From the NCBI GenBank assembly GCA_905221605.1, contig CAJNDS010001336.1, forward strand, positions 681,375-745,374: DNA of 64,000 bases, in the 5' to 3' direction. Positions 1-11,629 of this stretch are shown piece by piece. The notes below the pieces were generated by a model that worked only from the letters and a program-made list of their open reading frames with translations, searched no databases and was not told where the DNA came from. Every line of letters starts with the position of its first letter. The first letter of the stretch is position 1. The position numbers and the translations under genes were made by a program. The stretch is from Symbiodinium natans. Its lineage: Eukaryota; Sar; Dinophyceae; Suessiales; Symbiodiniaceae.

Positions 1-300
1 TTCAGGGTTCAGGGTTCAGGGTTTAGGGTTTTCGGGTTTCCAGCGCGCTCAGGGTTTTCTCAGGCTTTCAGGGCTTCAGGGCTTTTAGGCTTCTTAGGGC
101 GTCAGGGTCTTTGGGGGTCGAGAGGAGTCCTGGCTTCCGGAGCGCTCAGGGTTTCTCGGGCTTTCAGGGCTGTTGGGTTTTAAGGGCTCTTAGGGCTTCA
201 GAGGTTTTAAGGACTTCTTAGGTTCAAGGTTTCCAGAGTGTTTAGGGTTTTCAGGCCTTGTTCGGCTTGAGGCTTGAGGGCTTTCAGGGCCTGGAGGGGG
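1..300. repeat. Degenerate TTCAGGG/TTTAGGG tract
   Basis: The window opens in a G-rich telomere-like tract with many substitutions (TTCAGGG, GCTTTCAGGG). The orientation on the plus strand is wrong for a left chromosome end, so it is interstitial. Confidence 0.8.
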
Positions 301-683
301 CCAATGTGGGTTGTGGAGGGGTTAGGGTCTCAGGGTGTAGAACTCTAAGCCCTCAAGCCCGAAGGCCCCACATATACCCAAAAGCCTCAAACCACCCTAC
401 AACCATTGCCAACCCTAAAGCCCCAAAATATGCCCTGAAAACTCCAACCCCCGGCCTTCTGTGTAGCCGCGTGCGTGAACGAACAATACCATAAGCTGTA
501 AAAATTAGTGTCTTATGGCTTTAAACGTATTCTGTAGGGGATTAAGGGTTAAAAAGAATTATGTTCAAACCCAGCCCTGGTAAAGGGATGCCGTTCGCAG
601 TCCTGGCAGATCCGAGTCCGTTTCGCGACGCCATCGAAGGTCACCTCGGGGGAGTTGGGGTTCGCGGTTTAGGGCTCCCAGAC

Positions 684-735
684 CTTAAACCCGAAACCCT
701 AAACCCTAAACCCTAAACCCTAAACCCTAAACCCC
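684..735. repeat. CCCTAAA block
   Basis: Short run of the telomere-like heptamer in C-rich orientation, left of the exon-like island 946-1017. Confidence 0.85.
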
Positions 736-945
736 TCTCAGGGGGTGACAGAATGTTCCGAAAAAGATGCGAAACGGCCGGAAACCCAAAAGGCCCAGCA
801 TCGGCCTCCAACCCCAAACGCTCCCGAAAAAACATCCAAAGACATCCCAAAAACCCTCAAACCCTGAAACTTAAACCCCTCTAAACCCTCCCAAAAACAT
901 CCAAACACCACATCCAAAACGTCCAAGCCCTTAGGCCCTTAAGCC

Positions 946-1017
946 TTACACCCTCTTGGCCTCCACGAAGGTGTCAATCTCGTCGGTGGGCCGCGTGTCG
1001 GGCGTCACCACGCGGTC
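946..1017 (-). CDS. Candidate terminal exon of an unidentified gene
   Basis: Minus strand: an AG acceptor (TGCCCAG) followed by 23 codons, DRVVTPDTRPTDEID then TFVEAKRV, and TAA at 946-948. The base composition is coding-like and unlike the repeats on both sides. It fits in phase with the candidate exon 1403-1466 through a 385-bp GA-AG intron. The family was not recognised. Confidence 0.45.
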   Translation of the reverse strand, partial: DRVVTPDTRPTDEIDTFVEAKRV

Positions 1018-1402
1018 CTGGGCAGAAAGGAAGAGACGAGGCCAGGAAGCCGTTACGGTTTAGGGGTTTGGGGTTTGGGGTTTAGGGGCACGAAGCTTAG
1101 GGCTAGGGCCAGGTTTTCTATGCAACCAGAGGATGCGCGCAAGTACCATGGTGGTGTTCCTGGGCTTTCAGCGTAAAGGGCTTCAGGGGTTTCAGCTTCA
1201 GGCTTCAGGCTGAAACAGCTTATTTTAGGGTTTAGAATCTGGGGCTTCTTGCGTGAGTTTCGGCTTGAGTCGGGCACTTGGATAGAATACTAGAAGTACT
1301 TGTAGTAAGTGGTGAAAAATAGTCTTGAGTCATATTATAATCATAACACTAAGAAGAATAATTTGAATAGTAGTAGCAGTAGCAGCAAGATCGCTTTGAC
1401 TC

Positions 1403-1466
1403 TGAGGGCGAGTCCACTTTGATGACCTTCACGAAGAGGTAGCGCTTGCCTTCGGCCCCGGGAGCA
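1403..1466 (-). CDS. Candidate internal exon of the same unidentified gene
   Basis: Minus strand 1466-1403 reads APGAEGKRYLFVKVIKVDSP then S, after an AAAG acceptor and before a possible GA donor (GAGTCAAAG). 64 nt, phase 1 to 0, compatible with the exon at 946-1017. Weak splice definition. Confidence 0.4.
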
Positions 1467-1662
1467 CTTTAGGAGGTCAAGCGGTGTTTTAGGGGCCTTT
1501 TGAGCCCTCTAAGGCCCTGCACCCCAAACCCTACGACCCTTTCATGTAGGCCTTCAAGCTATTTTTTGGAGCTTGGAGGTTGGAGGTTTAGCGCGTTTTG
1601 GAGCTTCAGGACTTGAGGGTTTGAGGGAGCTTAGGGTCCTCAACCCGCAAACAGGGGATCGC

Positions 1663-1757
1663 CCTAAACCCTAAAACCCTAAACCCTAAACCCCAAACGC
1701 CAACCCTAAACCCTAAACCCTAAACCCCAAACCCTAACCCTGAACCCTAAACCCTCT
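1663..1757. repeat. CCCTAAA block
   Basis: C-rich telomere-like run directly left of the island 1742-1805. Confidence 0.85.
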
Positions 1758-1805
1758 TCTGCCGAGCATCGGAGGTCCAGCTCGTCGGAGAAGTCGTCCG
1801 TCCTT
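1742..1805 (-). other. Coding-like island between repeat blocks
   Basis: Minus strand after CACCAAG reads TDDFSDELDLRCS in one frame. It lies between a CCCTAAA block on the left and a TTTAGGG block on the right, like the other exon-like islands. Could be an upstream exon of the gene ending at 946. Confidence 0.3.
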
Positions 1806-2205
1806 GGTGAGTTTCGGGGGCCTAAGGTTTAGGGTTTGGGGTTTGGAGCTTATGGTTTTAGGGCTTGGGGTTTAGGCGGATTGCGGTCTAGGGCTTGAGG
1901 TTGACAGTTTCGGTGTTGGAGTCCCGGGGTTAAACCCCCTAAACCTCCAGACAAAACGCCAAATCCTAAAATATCGGAAGGCAGGACCCCAGCAACTTTT
2001 CTCTGGGGCCCAACTTCCCTGCAATTAAGCCAGAACCCTGTGCGTGCTGATGTAGGCTCTTAAGCCCTAAGCCCCAAAACTAAAGTTTTGGGCTTAAGGT
2101 TTATTAGGGTTTCGGCCTCAAGGGGTTACACTGGATTGTTTGATGCGACAGGGGTAGGTTGCTTGGTGTCGGGGGGGAAGGTTCGCAGGGGAAAGATCAT
2201 CAGGT

Positions 2206-2510
2206 GTAAGGTTTAGGGTATAGGGTTTAGGGTTTAGGGTTTAGGGTTTAGGGTTTAGGGTTTAGGGTTTAGGGTTTAGGGTTTAGGGTTTAGGGCTATA
2301 GGGTTCCAGGCTCAGAGTCCGAAACTGGGCCCAGATGCTGTTGGTAGCGAGGCCGATGGTCGACTGACACGTGGCCCTAGCAAAGGGCGAGGTCAGAGCC
2401 AGAGTAGGGTTGAGGGTTTAGGGCTTAGGGTTGAGGGTTTAGGGTTTTGGGTTTGCGTTTAGGGTTTAGGGTTTCGAGTTTAGGGTTTAGGGTATAGGGT
2501 TTGGGGTTTT
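2206..2510. repeat. TTTAGGG blocks around a short island
   Basis: Two G-rich runs (2206-2300 and 2405-2510) enclose a unique stretch, 2305-2400, that is open on the minus strand after a CTAG acceptor. Here both runs have the same orientation. Confidence 0.8.
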
Positions 2511-2615
2511 GGGCGTAGAAGAAACTGTCAGGACTTGACCCTCCACCCCAAACCTTGAACCCTAAACCGGGGCGAAGTGCTGCCGAACATGCCTGTTCTA
2601 AAGCGGTTCCTCCCA

Positions 2616-3370
2616 TAGGAACCAGACCTGACCGTTTCCTATCAACACTGTTCTTGATTCTGTTAGGATGAGCTTACTGCTCAAGCTTATGACGACAACG
2701 TCCTGCACTTGCCCCAACCCAATGAAACTTCCAGCTACAATTTCGCTTCAACTACTTGGGATCTGCAGTTGCGTGAGCTGCGCGTGCGAGACCCTTTAAG
2801 AACTTGACCGCCTCAGCCCAAGACCTACAGTCTTCCTGACGTTTGGAAGATGAATACAGGCCCCGCAAGACCTAGGGCATCCCTGTAAAACCCCTGGGTA
2901 TATTCCGGCTATTCAAAGCCGGCCGCCGAGGTCAAGCAGAAGACCCAGGCCACACCGACCCCAACTCCAAGAAGGGGAGACACAAAAACGAGTGCGAGAG
3001 ATCTTCGTTACAATCCTCCATTCACACCAACCCCACCTAGTAGGGAATGGGGGAATGAGGTACCCTATACAATCCCTGAAAGGGTATACATAGGGCCCTA
3101 ACTCCCTCATTCCCTGCTAACCAACAGCAAGATGAAGGGCCGCCACATGGGGGCTTACGAAATAAGGGACCCCTAACTCCCAAACAGTAGGATTTCCGTA
3201 CAGTAAGGACCCCAATAAGGTATCCCGAATTCCGGAAACCTCCAAATGTCAGCATGCTCTTTGGTGGAAGCAAGAGCTCCCCCGCACGAAGCTGAACTTT
3301 GGGTGTCGTGTTTAGGGTTAAGCACCTAAACCCCAAAGCGCTCAACCATACACGACAACCAAGCCACACC
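2616..3370. other. Unique sequence without recognised gene
   Basis: Non-repeat sequence with only short overlapping frames. An imperfect inverted pair surrounds GGGAATG near 3045 and 3110. Confidence 0.4.
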
Positions 3371-3459
3371 CCTCACTGAACCCCCCCTTAACCCGCGAAA
3401 AATCTCAACCCCTCAAAACCCCTAAAGCGCTCTCAACCTCCAGCCTCTAAAGATCTTTA

Positions 3460-3770
3460 CCCTAAACCCTAAACCCCAAAACCCTAAACCCTAAACCCCA
3501 AACCCTAAACCCCAAACCCTGAACCCCAAACCCTAAACCCTAAACCCTCAAAAAACCCCGCAACTCCGCTGCCTGGAGGAGCCCGCATCGCAGCCGGTGT
3601 GCGGAGCCGCCATCCTCGGGGCTGTAAAACGCGCGAGCGCGCGTTTTCTTAGGGTGTAGGGTTTAGGGCTTAGGGTTTAGGGTTCAGGGTTTAGGGTTTA
3701 GGGTTTAGGCTTTCGGGTGTAGGGTTTAGGGTTTAGGGTTTAGGTTTTAGGGTTGTTAAGGGTTAAAGGG
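3460..3770. repeat. CCCTAAA block, island, TTTAGGG block
   Basis: C-rich run at 3460-3550, island at 3560-3650 (minus strand SPEDGGSAHRLRCGLLQAAE), then G-rich run at 3650-3770. The island ends in a perfect palindrome with arms AAAACGCGCG and CGCGCGTTTT at 3626-3647. Confidence 0.75.
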
Positions 3771-3939
3771 TTTCGGGCAGGGAGCTCGTTATGCCTGGGG
3801 TCTGCTGAAAGTAAACACGCCCAGAAACTAGGCCCCCCACTTCTAAGCACCCCGAAACACTCTGAACTCCACTCGGAAAGCCTTCGCTACCCCGTCCCGC
3901 CCAGTTCCTTCTGCCTCAACTTGAACCCAATACCCCAAA

Positions 3940-4277
3940 GACCCAAAAACCCTAAAACCCTAAACCCCGAAAATCCCACCAACAAACCCTAAACCCTGAA
4001 ACAATCCCCAGCTAAACCCCTAAACTCCTAACCCCCCCACCCAAGTACCCAATAGAACCCAAAGGACCCTAAACCAGAAACCCTAAACAAAAACTCCAAA
4101 CTCCTAAACCACCCCCCTCAAGTACCCAAGTACCCAATAGGACCCTCCTAGCAGGGCCCCCGCCGGCAAGCCGAAAAACCACGGGGCTGCGCGCAGGTTG
4201 GCCTGGCACGCGCGGTTTAGGGTTTAGGGTTTAGGGTTGAGGGTTTAGGGTTTAGGGTTTAAGGGTTGAGGGCTTAG
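3940..4277. repeat. Degenerate CCCTAAA tract, island, TTTAGGG block
   Basis: Degenerate C-rich runs to about 4130, a 65-bp island (minus strand RACQANLRAAPWFFGLPAGA), then TTTAGGG at 4213-4277. Confidence 0.7.
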
Positions 4278-4429
4278 GGTTGGCCACGGAGACGTGTGAT
4301 TTGCACGTGGCGGCGCTTGTGGCAGTACTTGGCTCTGGAGGCTTTGTGCCTGTGGACCCTAAAACTCCTCAGGCTGGCGATGAAAATGACAACCCCGAAG
4401 CCTAGACTCCTACACCCTAAACACTAAAA

Positions 4430-4730
4430 CCCCTAAATCCTCAAACCTCCTAACCCTAAACCCTAAACCCTAAATCCGAAACCCGAAACCCTAAACCCGA
4501 AACCCCAAACCGTGGTGTCTCTACCGACTTGTGGAGGGTCTAGGGTTCAGGGTTCAGGGTTCAGGGTTCAGGGTTCAGGGTTCAGGGTTCAGGGTTCAGG
4601 GTTCAGGGTTCAGGGTTCAGGGTTTAGGGTTTAGGGTTTAGGGTTTACGTCAGGGTTCAGGGTTCAGGGTTCAGGGTTCAGGGTTCAGGGTTTAGGGTTT
4701 AGGGTTTAGGGTTTACGTCAGGGTTTTGGG
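4430..4730. repeat. CCCTAAA block followed by TTCAGGG array
   Basis: C-rich run at 4430-4510, a 25-bp gap, then a homogeneous TTCAGGG array (4537-4620) that switches to TTTAGGG and repeats the same composite (TTCAGGG then TTTAGGG then TTTACGTCAGGG) at 4651-4720. Confidence 0.85.
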
Positions 4731-4982
4731 GAACATTCAGGGAGGGTGGAGGGTGGTTTAAGGTTTAGGATTTAGGGCTGAGGGCTTAGGGAAGCAAAGA
4801 CCCTCAACCCTAAACTCAAGCTCAATGTCGGACCCCCTTTTTCGGGCGTTGAGTGAAGGCTTTTGACCCTCTGCGGTTCTCAGAAGTCTGAGGTTGTAAA
4901 GCTTAGAGTTTCGGGTTAAGGGGCGCATGCCACCACGCTTGGAAAATTCACGAATCCTTGTTTAGATCCAAAAACGTCCGTC

Positions 4983-5420
4983 TCAACGCAAAGGGGAAGC
5001 CGTGTAGGTGTAGTGCGGGCAACCTATCGCAGGTCTTCCGCACAAACGGAAAAAGGAAACGTAGAGGGCGAAGGATTGGCACAAGACGAAGGCGCCGGGG
5101 CCGACGATGAAGAAGTGCTCCCCCCCCGCCAACGGCAGCGCCCGTCCAAAAATGTTGTTGTGCGACGGTAAGCGAAGCATCCCCATTCCATGGGCACCCA
5201 CAAAAAGCGATTCGCCGGTCTCCACCATGGGTGAGGCCACCGGAAAATGCCGGAGGTACTTGTAGTCACCAGCCCACCAGAAAGAACACGCTGATGATGG
5301 CCATCATCGCAAGTCTGCCGTTCGCCAACTCCACGTTGAGCTTCTTAGTTTTCTCAGCAAGGTCGCTGCAGGTCAACTTGATTCCGAAGTCGCCTGCAGC
5401 TGCTGTGCCAGGAGACGGGT
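4983..5420 (-). pseudogene. Isolated LHC fragment with SPLR-stop end
   Basis: Minus-strand 5420-5278 reads as the end of an LHC repeat unit (AAAAGDFGIKL ... EKTKKLNVELANGRLAMMAI), followed at the conserved intron-3 position by a possible GT donor. After about 254 bp and an ATAG acceptor, 5023-4983 reads HYTYTASPLR and then TGA. It could be the true 3' end of another polyprotein gene or a relic. The upstream exons are not present next to it, so relic is preferred. It is diverged from the main array. Confidence 0.55.
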
Positions 5421-5799
5421 CCTGCAAGACCTGGCAGACAGGGGCGCATAAACACGCGCGATTCGTGCCTTTCTGGCACGACTTAAAGGAACGACCAGTT
5501 TCAAATTCCGACCAGTTTCAAGGAAAATCGGGTACAATGTGCCGTCGTGAAACCTCATAAACCTTGGATTTCAAGCATCGTTTTGTTGGTTGCTGTTTGC
5601 TTGCTGCGAGTTGCTGTGCGATAGGCCTTTTTTACTACTACTCTGATTAGCCACATTTGCCATTCTAGTATTCATACTAGGTTGATCTTGCGTGTAGTTG
5701 CGCGTTGCTTTTCAAGCAGGCAGGCAAAAAAGTGTAAGCACCCGACACCTCTACTCCCCCCTGGCAAGAGACGCCATCCAAAACTGTCAACTTTCCAAG

Positions 5800-6010
5800 C
5801 CCCTGGCACCCTGGAGCCTCTTCGGAGAGCCTCTTCCCCACTTCCCCGCGGCGAGCGCAAGGCCCGCAGCATTAAGGGCACCCTCGATGCTGCGCGCGTT
5901 GCACTCGCCGGCCGGGAGCAGGGCCCGTTTCACTTCGCGGAGGCCGTACTTCTTCTGCAGCTCCTCGATTTGGGCACCGGCTTGAGGTTGGGGCTTGACG
6001 GATTCTAGGT
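5800..6010 (-). CDS. Possible exon of unknown gene
   Basis: The minus strand around 6005-5800 reads QIEELQKKYGLREVKRALL and further codons with coding-like base use, unlike the surrounding repeats. No family was recognised and the ends were not defined. It may belong with the LHC-like fragment just downstream or to a separate gene. Confidence 0.3.
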
Positions 6011-6354
6011 CCAAGGCGTGGTTATCGGTTATCAACACAAGGAAGTTGGGCGATACCCCTTTGCAGGGCCGAGCTGCTCTTCTTTTTGTATTGTCCGGCG
6101 ACAAGGAAGCCCCCTCCCTTTAGGGCTTGCCTTTGGGGTTTTATCGTCTTAGGGTTTGTGGTTTTTAGCGTGTTCGGTTCTTGGGTTTTAGGGTTTTAGG
6201 ATTTTAGGGCTGTAGGGTTTTGCAGTTTTAGGGCTTTCAAGGTTTTGTAGGGTTTGCGAAGAGTTCTGAAGGGTTTTAAGGCTTTCAAGCGCGTTTTTAG
6301 GATCGCAGGTTTAGGGTTAGCGTTTTACGGTTTTTGGGTTTAGTGCTTCGGGCG

Positions 6355-7490
6355 TTAGGCTTTGCGTGAGGGCCTGGGGTTTAGGGGGGGGATACCCCGG
6401 ACCATGACGCTGGAGGACGTCCGTGGGCGAGTAAGGACGCCACACCCATCGACTATGAGAGCGTCCCATCTGGCAACGTCTTGGTTTTGGGCTAGCTTAA
6501 ACCAGCGCAGTTCGTGGATGTCCGTCTTAAGGGCTCGGCTGATCCATTGTATCTGCACGGTAGCATGATTGTTGCGCATTGTGCCATCCAGCCAGAACCC
6601 CCAGAGCGCTTGCTTGGGCTGGCGGCGGGTCGGTATTGGGGCCGCGCGGCCTAGCCATCGTAGCGATGCGCGTATAAGACTTCCCGGACGCTGCGGCATG
6701 GAAGCTGTTCACTGGGTATGCGTCGGTCGCACACTGCAAGTCGGTCCAAGCCGAAACATGTCTGGAGGGCATACGTCTGAACGGACTGAAGGACGACGAC
6801 TTGGGCCGCTGTCCAAGCCCGGGAACGTCCTAAAGCACCGAATGAAAGTCCACGGGCGCCTGCTTTCATTTCTGGCGAGCTGAGCTTTTCGCTCCAACCT
6901 GTGGATGTCTGCTCCAGAAAGCGCCTCTTGCTAAGCGGCGACGGGAACACTGTCGTCAGCAAACTGCAGGTCCTGAAGCAGGAACCGCTGCTGGCTTTCG
7001 ACGCCTAGCTTCTCCGCGTTGGTGCGTCTGCCGCCGACGAGAACCTTCCATGAGACACCTACAGTCCATCCCTTGGCATCGGCCATTCGCTTTCTACCTT
7101 GTCTGAAATCCTGAAGAACCGCTTGATGACACAGATTGAACAAAGGTGGCGAGCTTGCACACCCTTCGTGAGTCCTCGATCAGCGGCGCGTGCGTCGGAA
7201 CGAACATCGAAAACCTTAAAAACACATCTTTTAAGAGGGGATGAGAGTCGCATCAGAGGAGCAACTTCACAACTAAAAATGGGGTAAGAACAAACCCGAA
7301 ACCAAAAAACCATTAGCGGGGAGAAAAACTTACTACACTCAACACACATCACAATAAAGCTCGTCACGCGTAACATGCTCCATGTAACTTTCTTGGGACG
7401 GACGGCGCCCCCCCATTCGACAAACCGGACGGCACCTGTCGCCACTCCCAAACCCGGACGGTCGCGACTTTCACATTCGCGGGTATAAAC
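6355..7490 (-). pseudogene. Second reverse transcriptase relic
   Basis: Minus-strand frames in overlapping order: a GLTKGV-like piece near 7180; FADDSVPVAA near 6940-6963, matching the F/YADD catalytic box; then two more frames to about 6400 with the basic, Trp-rich character of a LINE C-terminus (RRQPKQALWGFWLDG, WISRALKTDI). It has multiple frame breaks and is less secure than the neighbour at 8.7-9.6 kb. Confidence 0.5.
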
Positions 7491-7499
7491 GAAACGACC

Positions 7500-8718
7500 C
7501 ATTATTTGTCAAGACAAGAAAAGCGTGTACGCTAAATAGCCAGGGGGCTTATCCTTTCCTTTGTTTGTGTTCGCGCTGCACGGAGACCGAAAGGCGTTGC
7601 GTTGCCAACTGCTTGCCCGCCACCACTGTGCCACCGGCACCCTTTCCTTTTGAAGTAGCCCTGAATTTCCACCTCCGAGTGCCCCAGGCCCCAGACCCTC
7701 CAGGACTTCTTTGAACAATGCGCCCGGAAGATATCGGCCTGCACGTAGCCCGAACATTTCTCGCCTCCCGTACGCTTTGACTTTCCAACGCTCCGCGAGC
7801 GGCGAGTCCCTCGATGTTCCCCCGGAAGCATACTGCGCAGACGAGGGGACGCTCATCGGTGGGCTCGGGCGCTTTGCAGTAGCCCGACTCGATGGCCGAC
7901 GGAGGCATGTGTAGTAGTGTGGTCGACACTGGCCCCTTGACCCCTTGCAGCAACAGTTGCTCCGCAGTTTTTTTCAGAGCCGCACCGAGCTTGCCCCTGC
8001 CTCACCGCCGCTCCTCCACTTCCGGAGCGTATCCAAAACCGCCTCGCGCAGAAGCACACCACCACCCGCCCCGATCTCCCTTTGCCAGCACCCTTGGCCG
8101 TGGCAGATGCCAACCGAGCCACCCCATCTAGGCTGGCTCTCCACCGCCTCTAGCCACACTGGCCATGGCTCGGCACCACCCACACTCGTTGAGCCAATCG
8201 CAAGCCTGGAAGAGGACGCAGTGAAGGGCCCATCCATGCATCCCTCACAGAGACATGACGCCACGTCGATCCTTGCACACAGTCAGCGAAAAGGGGATCA
8301 AAGACTACAAAAGGAAAAGCCACCTCAAATGAAAAACGGGGGAAACGGTACAAACCATATCACGGACCAAAGGAAAGGATTGTCAGACCCACCAAAAGAA
8401 TAACTTCAATAAATAAACTTCAATGGGGAAAACAGCAAGCACAAAATCAGACACGATGTCTCACTAGAACAGGCACAGACCTACGCCCCGTGCGGAGAGA
8501 CAAACCCAAAACCATCAAGACCTAAAGCAAATCAAATAAACCAAAATAAAACAAAAATCGAGGGAGGGAAACATGGAAAGAAACAGAGGGGAACGCACTC
8601 GGACACTCCACCAACGCCCCGACACTAGCCCCGACAGTATATTTCAGCCGGACGGTACCGGCAGAGACCTGGACAGTGAGACCCAAGAACAAAAATGTAA
8701 ATAGAAAAAGGCAGATCA
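7500..8718. other. Unassigned sequence between the two retroelement relics
   Basis: Several overlapping frames of 90-150 codons occur on both strands but none shows a recognisable domain. Probably decayed retroelement or intergenic DNA. Confidence 0.4.
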
Positions 8719-9640
8719 TCAAGCAAAACTGCCGGTAAAATGCACCAGGCAACCTAGACAAGAAAAGTCTAGACGGCGATGCCCTCTTCTCCTGCCCGTT
8801 CCCACGCCTACCACCGCCACCTTTCCCAGAGCCCGTGGCACCACCTTTGTACCACCCCCCGGTGGGAAACGCCCCGGGCGAAGACCCAGCTCCGGGCAAC
8901 GACCGTCCCGCTTTGCAACCGCAGGCCGGACTTCAGCCGACCCCCACGCAGGTCCTGGCAGTGAAAAGCACGCCTTTACTTGCACAACAACCTCAGTGAG
9001 GAGAGCATCATGCTCGTCAATCGGTCTACTGCAGTGAAAACCGAAGTTGGCACCTAAGAACCTAAAGTCGTCGACAAGTCTTACAGGCGTGTTGCGGAGG
9101 CGCAAAGCAGTCAGGTCGGACACCATTTCAGAATGTGTTGCCCAGACCTTGCACTTAGGAGGATTCAAACGCTGTCCAGTGGCAGTGAAAGCACCTGCTT
9201 CTTTCAAGAAAGCGGGAGGCCATCAACATTTTTGGAGCTGGTGCTGGTATCGTCAGCATATGCCCGCGGATGGCAGTCAGGACAGCGAGCATCAATTGTA
9301 CGCATGAAGATCATAACCAAAAGGTTTAACAGCACAACTGAAATCGGACATCCCTGGACGATGCCCCAATTTGTAGAAAGAGGCGTGACGACAAAGCCTT
9401 TGAAAAAAAATAACAAAGCGCTGAAGCCGGGAGTACAAGTTGCCCGAACATTGCACGAAGGGCTGGGCAGCCCGAGTCTGGCAGCAAGTGGAAGTAAATT
9501 CATGTAGCGGCAGTAAGCCGAAAGCTTTTTCAAAATCGAGAAAATCGCCGCAAATTTTTCGAGCAATGCGTGCTCGATCGCAACAGCAAGATTGTACCAC
9601 GTGTCCATTGTAGAACGTCCAGCGCGGAAGCCGTTCCCCT
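8719..9640 (-). pseudogene. LINE-type reverse transcriptase, frameshifted
   Basis: The minus strand shows the reverse transcriptase motifs in order but in changing frames: GFRAGRSTMDTWYN near 9610, DFEKAFG near 9535 (shifted frame), GIVQGCPIS near 9360-9380, the catalytic YADDTS near 9245, then after another shift LNPPKCKVW near 9150 and FLGANFGF near 9060. At least three frame breaks make it inactive. Motif set and spacing fit a non-LTR (LINE) element, common in dinoflagellates. The C-terminus dissolves into unrecognised sequence below about 8.9 kb. Confidence 0.8.
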
Positions 9641-10243
9641 GTTTCCTCGGCCTTGGTTGCCTTTGGCTCCCTTGGCGTCCCTGCCCTTGCCCTTGCTTTT
9701 GCCTTTGCCTTTCCCTCCGCCTTTGCCCCCCTTGCCTCCACGGATGTTTCGGTCGAGAAAAATCCGGGTGGCCAGCCCATCCACAGAACGGAGCATTGGG
9801 CCAGCAATATGGCTGAGAACGTGGGATACCAGGCCCCCCGCGTAGTTAGCCCTGAGGCGAAGAAGGTAATTTGATTGCCCTTCTCGCTGTCGGAAAATTC
9901 CTACCACGCAAACAGGCAAGGCCGGCGGTGTTTCCCCAATTAAATGTTGGGCCACCCCTTCTGCGGCTTCACCGACTGCCCGCGTCAAAACCTCCATCGT
10001 GGAGGTGATGACCTGCCGGGCGGCAGCGCTAATCTGGGGCTGACACCAGGTCACGGGTAGAACGTCGCGCAGGTATGTTTGGATGGCGGGTATTGCCTCC
10101 GCTGTGAAAGCCTGCAGATTATTTTCTGCGTGTAGGCGGTCGTAAATGGGGTCTAGCACCGTGAACGACACTAACACCACTCGGTACATTTGCCCAAGCA
10201 AGTCAATGTCACGGCGCAGGACGCTGTCTTCGCGAGGGGGCAT
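9640..10243 (-). other. Open frame with Gly/Lys-rich tail upstream of the reverse transcriptase
   Basis: Minus-strand frame from an ATG at 10243, about 200 codons before it runs out of frame into the reverse transcriptase. The first ~165 residues are ordinary and not recognised. Residues ~170-205 are a Gly/Lys tract (GGKGGKGGGKGKGKSKGKG), suggesting nucleic-acid binding. It might be the first open frame of the same retroelement or captured host sequence. Confidence 0.4.
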
Positions 10244-10479
10244 GTTGAAAGCGAGGCTGGGCTCAAGCGCTTAGAGCCCAAAATGCTGCATGGGTCGGCG
10301 GCATCACTGGGCAACAGAGATCAAGACGGGGGTGGGGTAGGTGCCCTTTGTTGCGCCAGAGGACGCGGGCTGTGACGCACCGGGGCCCCACAAGCATTAG
10401 TGCACTTTAAGGGTTCAAAGTGTACTGGCTCGCGGGTCTAAACTTTTTGACGGGGGAAAGTCACTGCAGCCCCGACACG

Positions 10480-10560
10480 CACAGGTTTAAGGTTTTGGGC
10501 TTGGGGTTTAGGGTTTCGGGTTTAGGGCCTAGGGTTTAGGGTTGAGGGTGTTTCGATTGA
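10480..10560. repeat. Degenerate TTTAGGG tract
   Basis: Short G-rich telomere-like run next to the retroelement relic. Confidence 0.75.
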
Positions 10561-10644
10561 GGGGGCACGCTGGCGCTAAAAGCCCAGTCTTCGCGCGGGT
10601 TTAGGGTTTCCTTCCTTTCTGATCTTGGTCATGTAGCAGCGCCC

Positions 10645-10835
10645 TAGTATCCTCGGGTTTCTAAGAGCCTTGGCAGTCAGTGTCTGAGATTTGGTGTTGC
10701 AGTTGGGTTGGCTGACGCCTTCGCCCCTTAGCAAAGGATCGGTTTTCTAAGAGCTTTGGGAGGCCCCTGGAAGTCAGTGTCTGAGATTTGGTGCTGCGGT
10801 TTGGGGTGGGCTGACGTCTTCGCCCCTCAGCAAGG
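10645..10835. repeat. Tandem duplication of ~90 bp
   Basis: Two copies of a segment containing CAGTCAGTGTCTGAGATTTGG and CTGACGCCTTCGCCCC. No gene recognised in 10.6-11.6 kb. Confidence 0.75.
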
Positions 10836-11629
10836 GATGGGCCCCCTGCAAAAGGTTCTTGGAGGGGCCCCTTGCCTGGGAGGCACCGGCTGGGTGTCGG
10901 GTGGCTTTGGTCTACGCTTTGGTGTTGGGGGTTCGCCTTTGCCCCTGCCAGGCTGCCTGGCGCAAATCCTTTGAAATCCTTTGCATGAAAAGCTGCTGTT
11001 TCGACCCTTGCCTAGGAGGCCCCTGTCTGGTGTCCCTGGAAAGTTCCTGCCCGTCAAAGGAGGCCCGAAGCTACTATTTGTTTAGGAACCCCCAAAAAAT
11101 TAGAAAATAAAAATCCCCATATTTCCCTTATAAGGAAAAAGATTTATATTTTCCTTAAGCAATTGGTAGGAATGTTGGGGGTATCCTATTCTAAGCAGGG
11201 GCGACCTGACGGGTTTTCGCCAGCGACTGCTGCCGCGCAGCTCGCAGCTCCCTCGCCTCCCGGCTTCGGTGCGTTCGCACTGCTCGACGGCCCCGGGCTC
11301 AGTTTAGGGTTAGGTTTGGGATTTCAGGATGAGCTAACGGCCCTGGCCCTAACTCAAAAACCCTCGGTTTTACCCTGAAACTCTTAAGCCCTCAAACCGT
11401 CATCAAACTCTTGAAGCCTCAAACCCTTACACATTTACACCGCTAAGCCCTCGAGCTCTTGAACCCTGAAACCCTCAAGCCTTGAACCCCTCGAACCTGA
11501 AGAGGCGATTCTACATGGCAATTTACCGGGCTTCGCGCCTTTTGACTTGGGAAGAATAGGAGTTCTTTCCGATGCGGGCGTTCAGGGTTTAGGCTGTCGA
11601 CTAGTCGAGGGATGTTGCGTGTAATTCAA

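Noticed and set aside
5030-5240. Minus-strand frame with membrane-like residues (FFIVGPGAFVLCQSFALYV)
   Set aside because: It resembles a membrane protein by composition only. It lies in the presumed intron between two LHC-like pieces and no family motif could be named.
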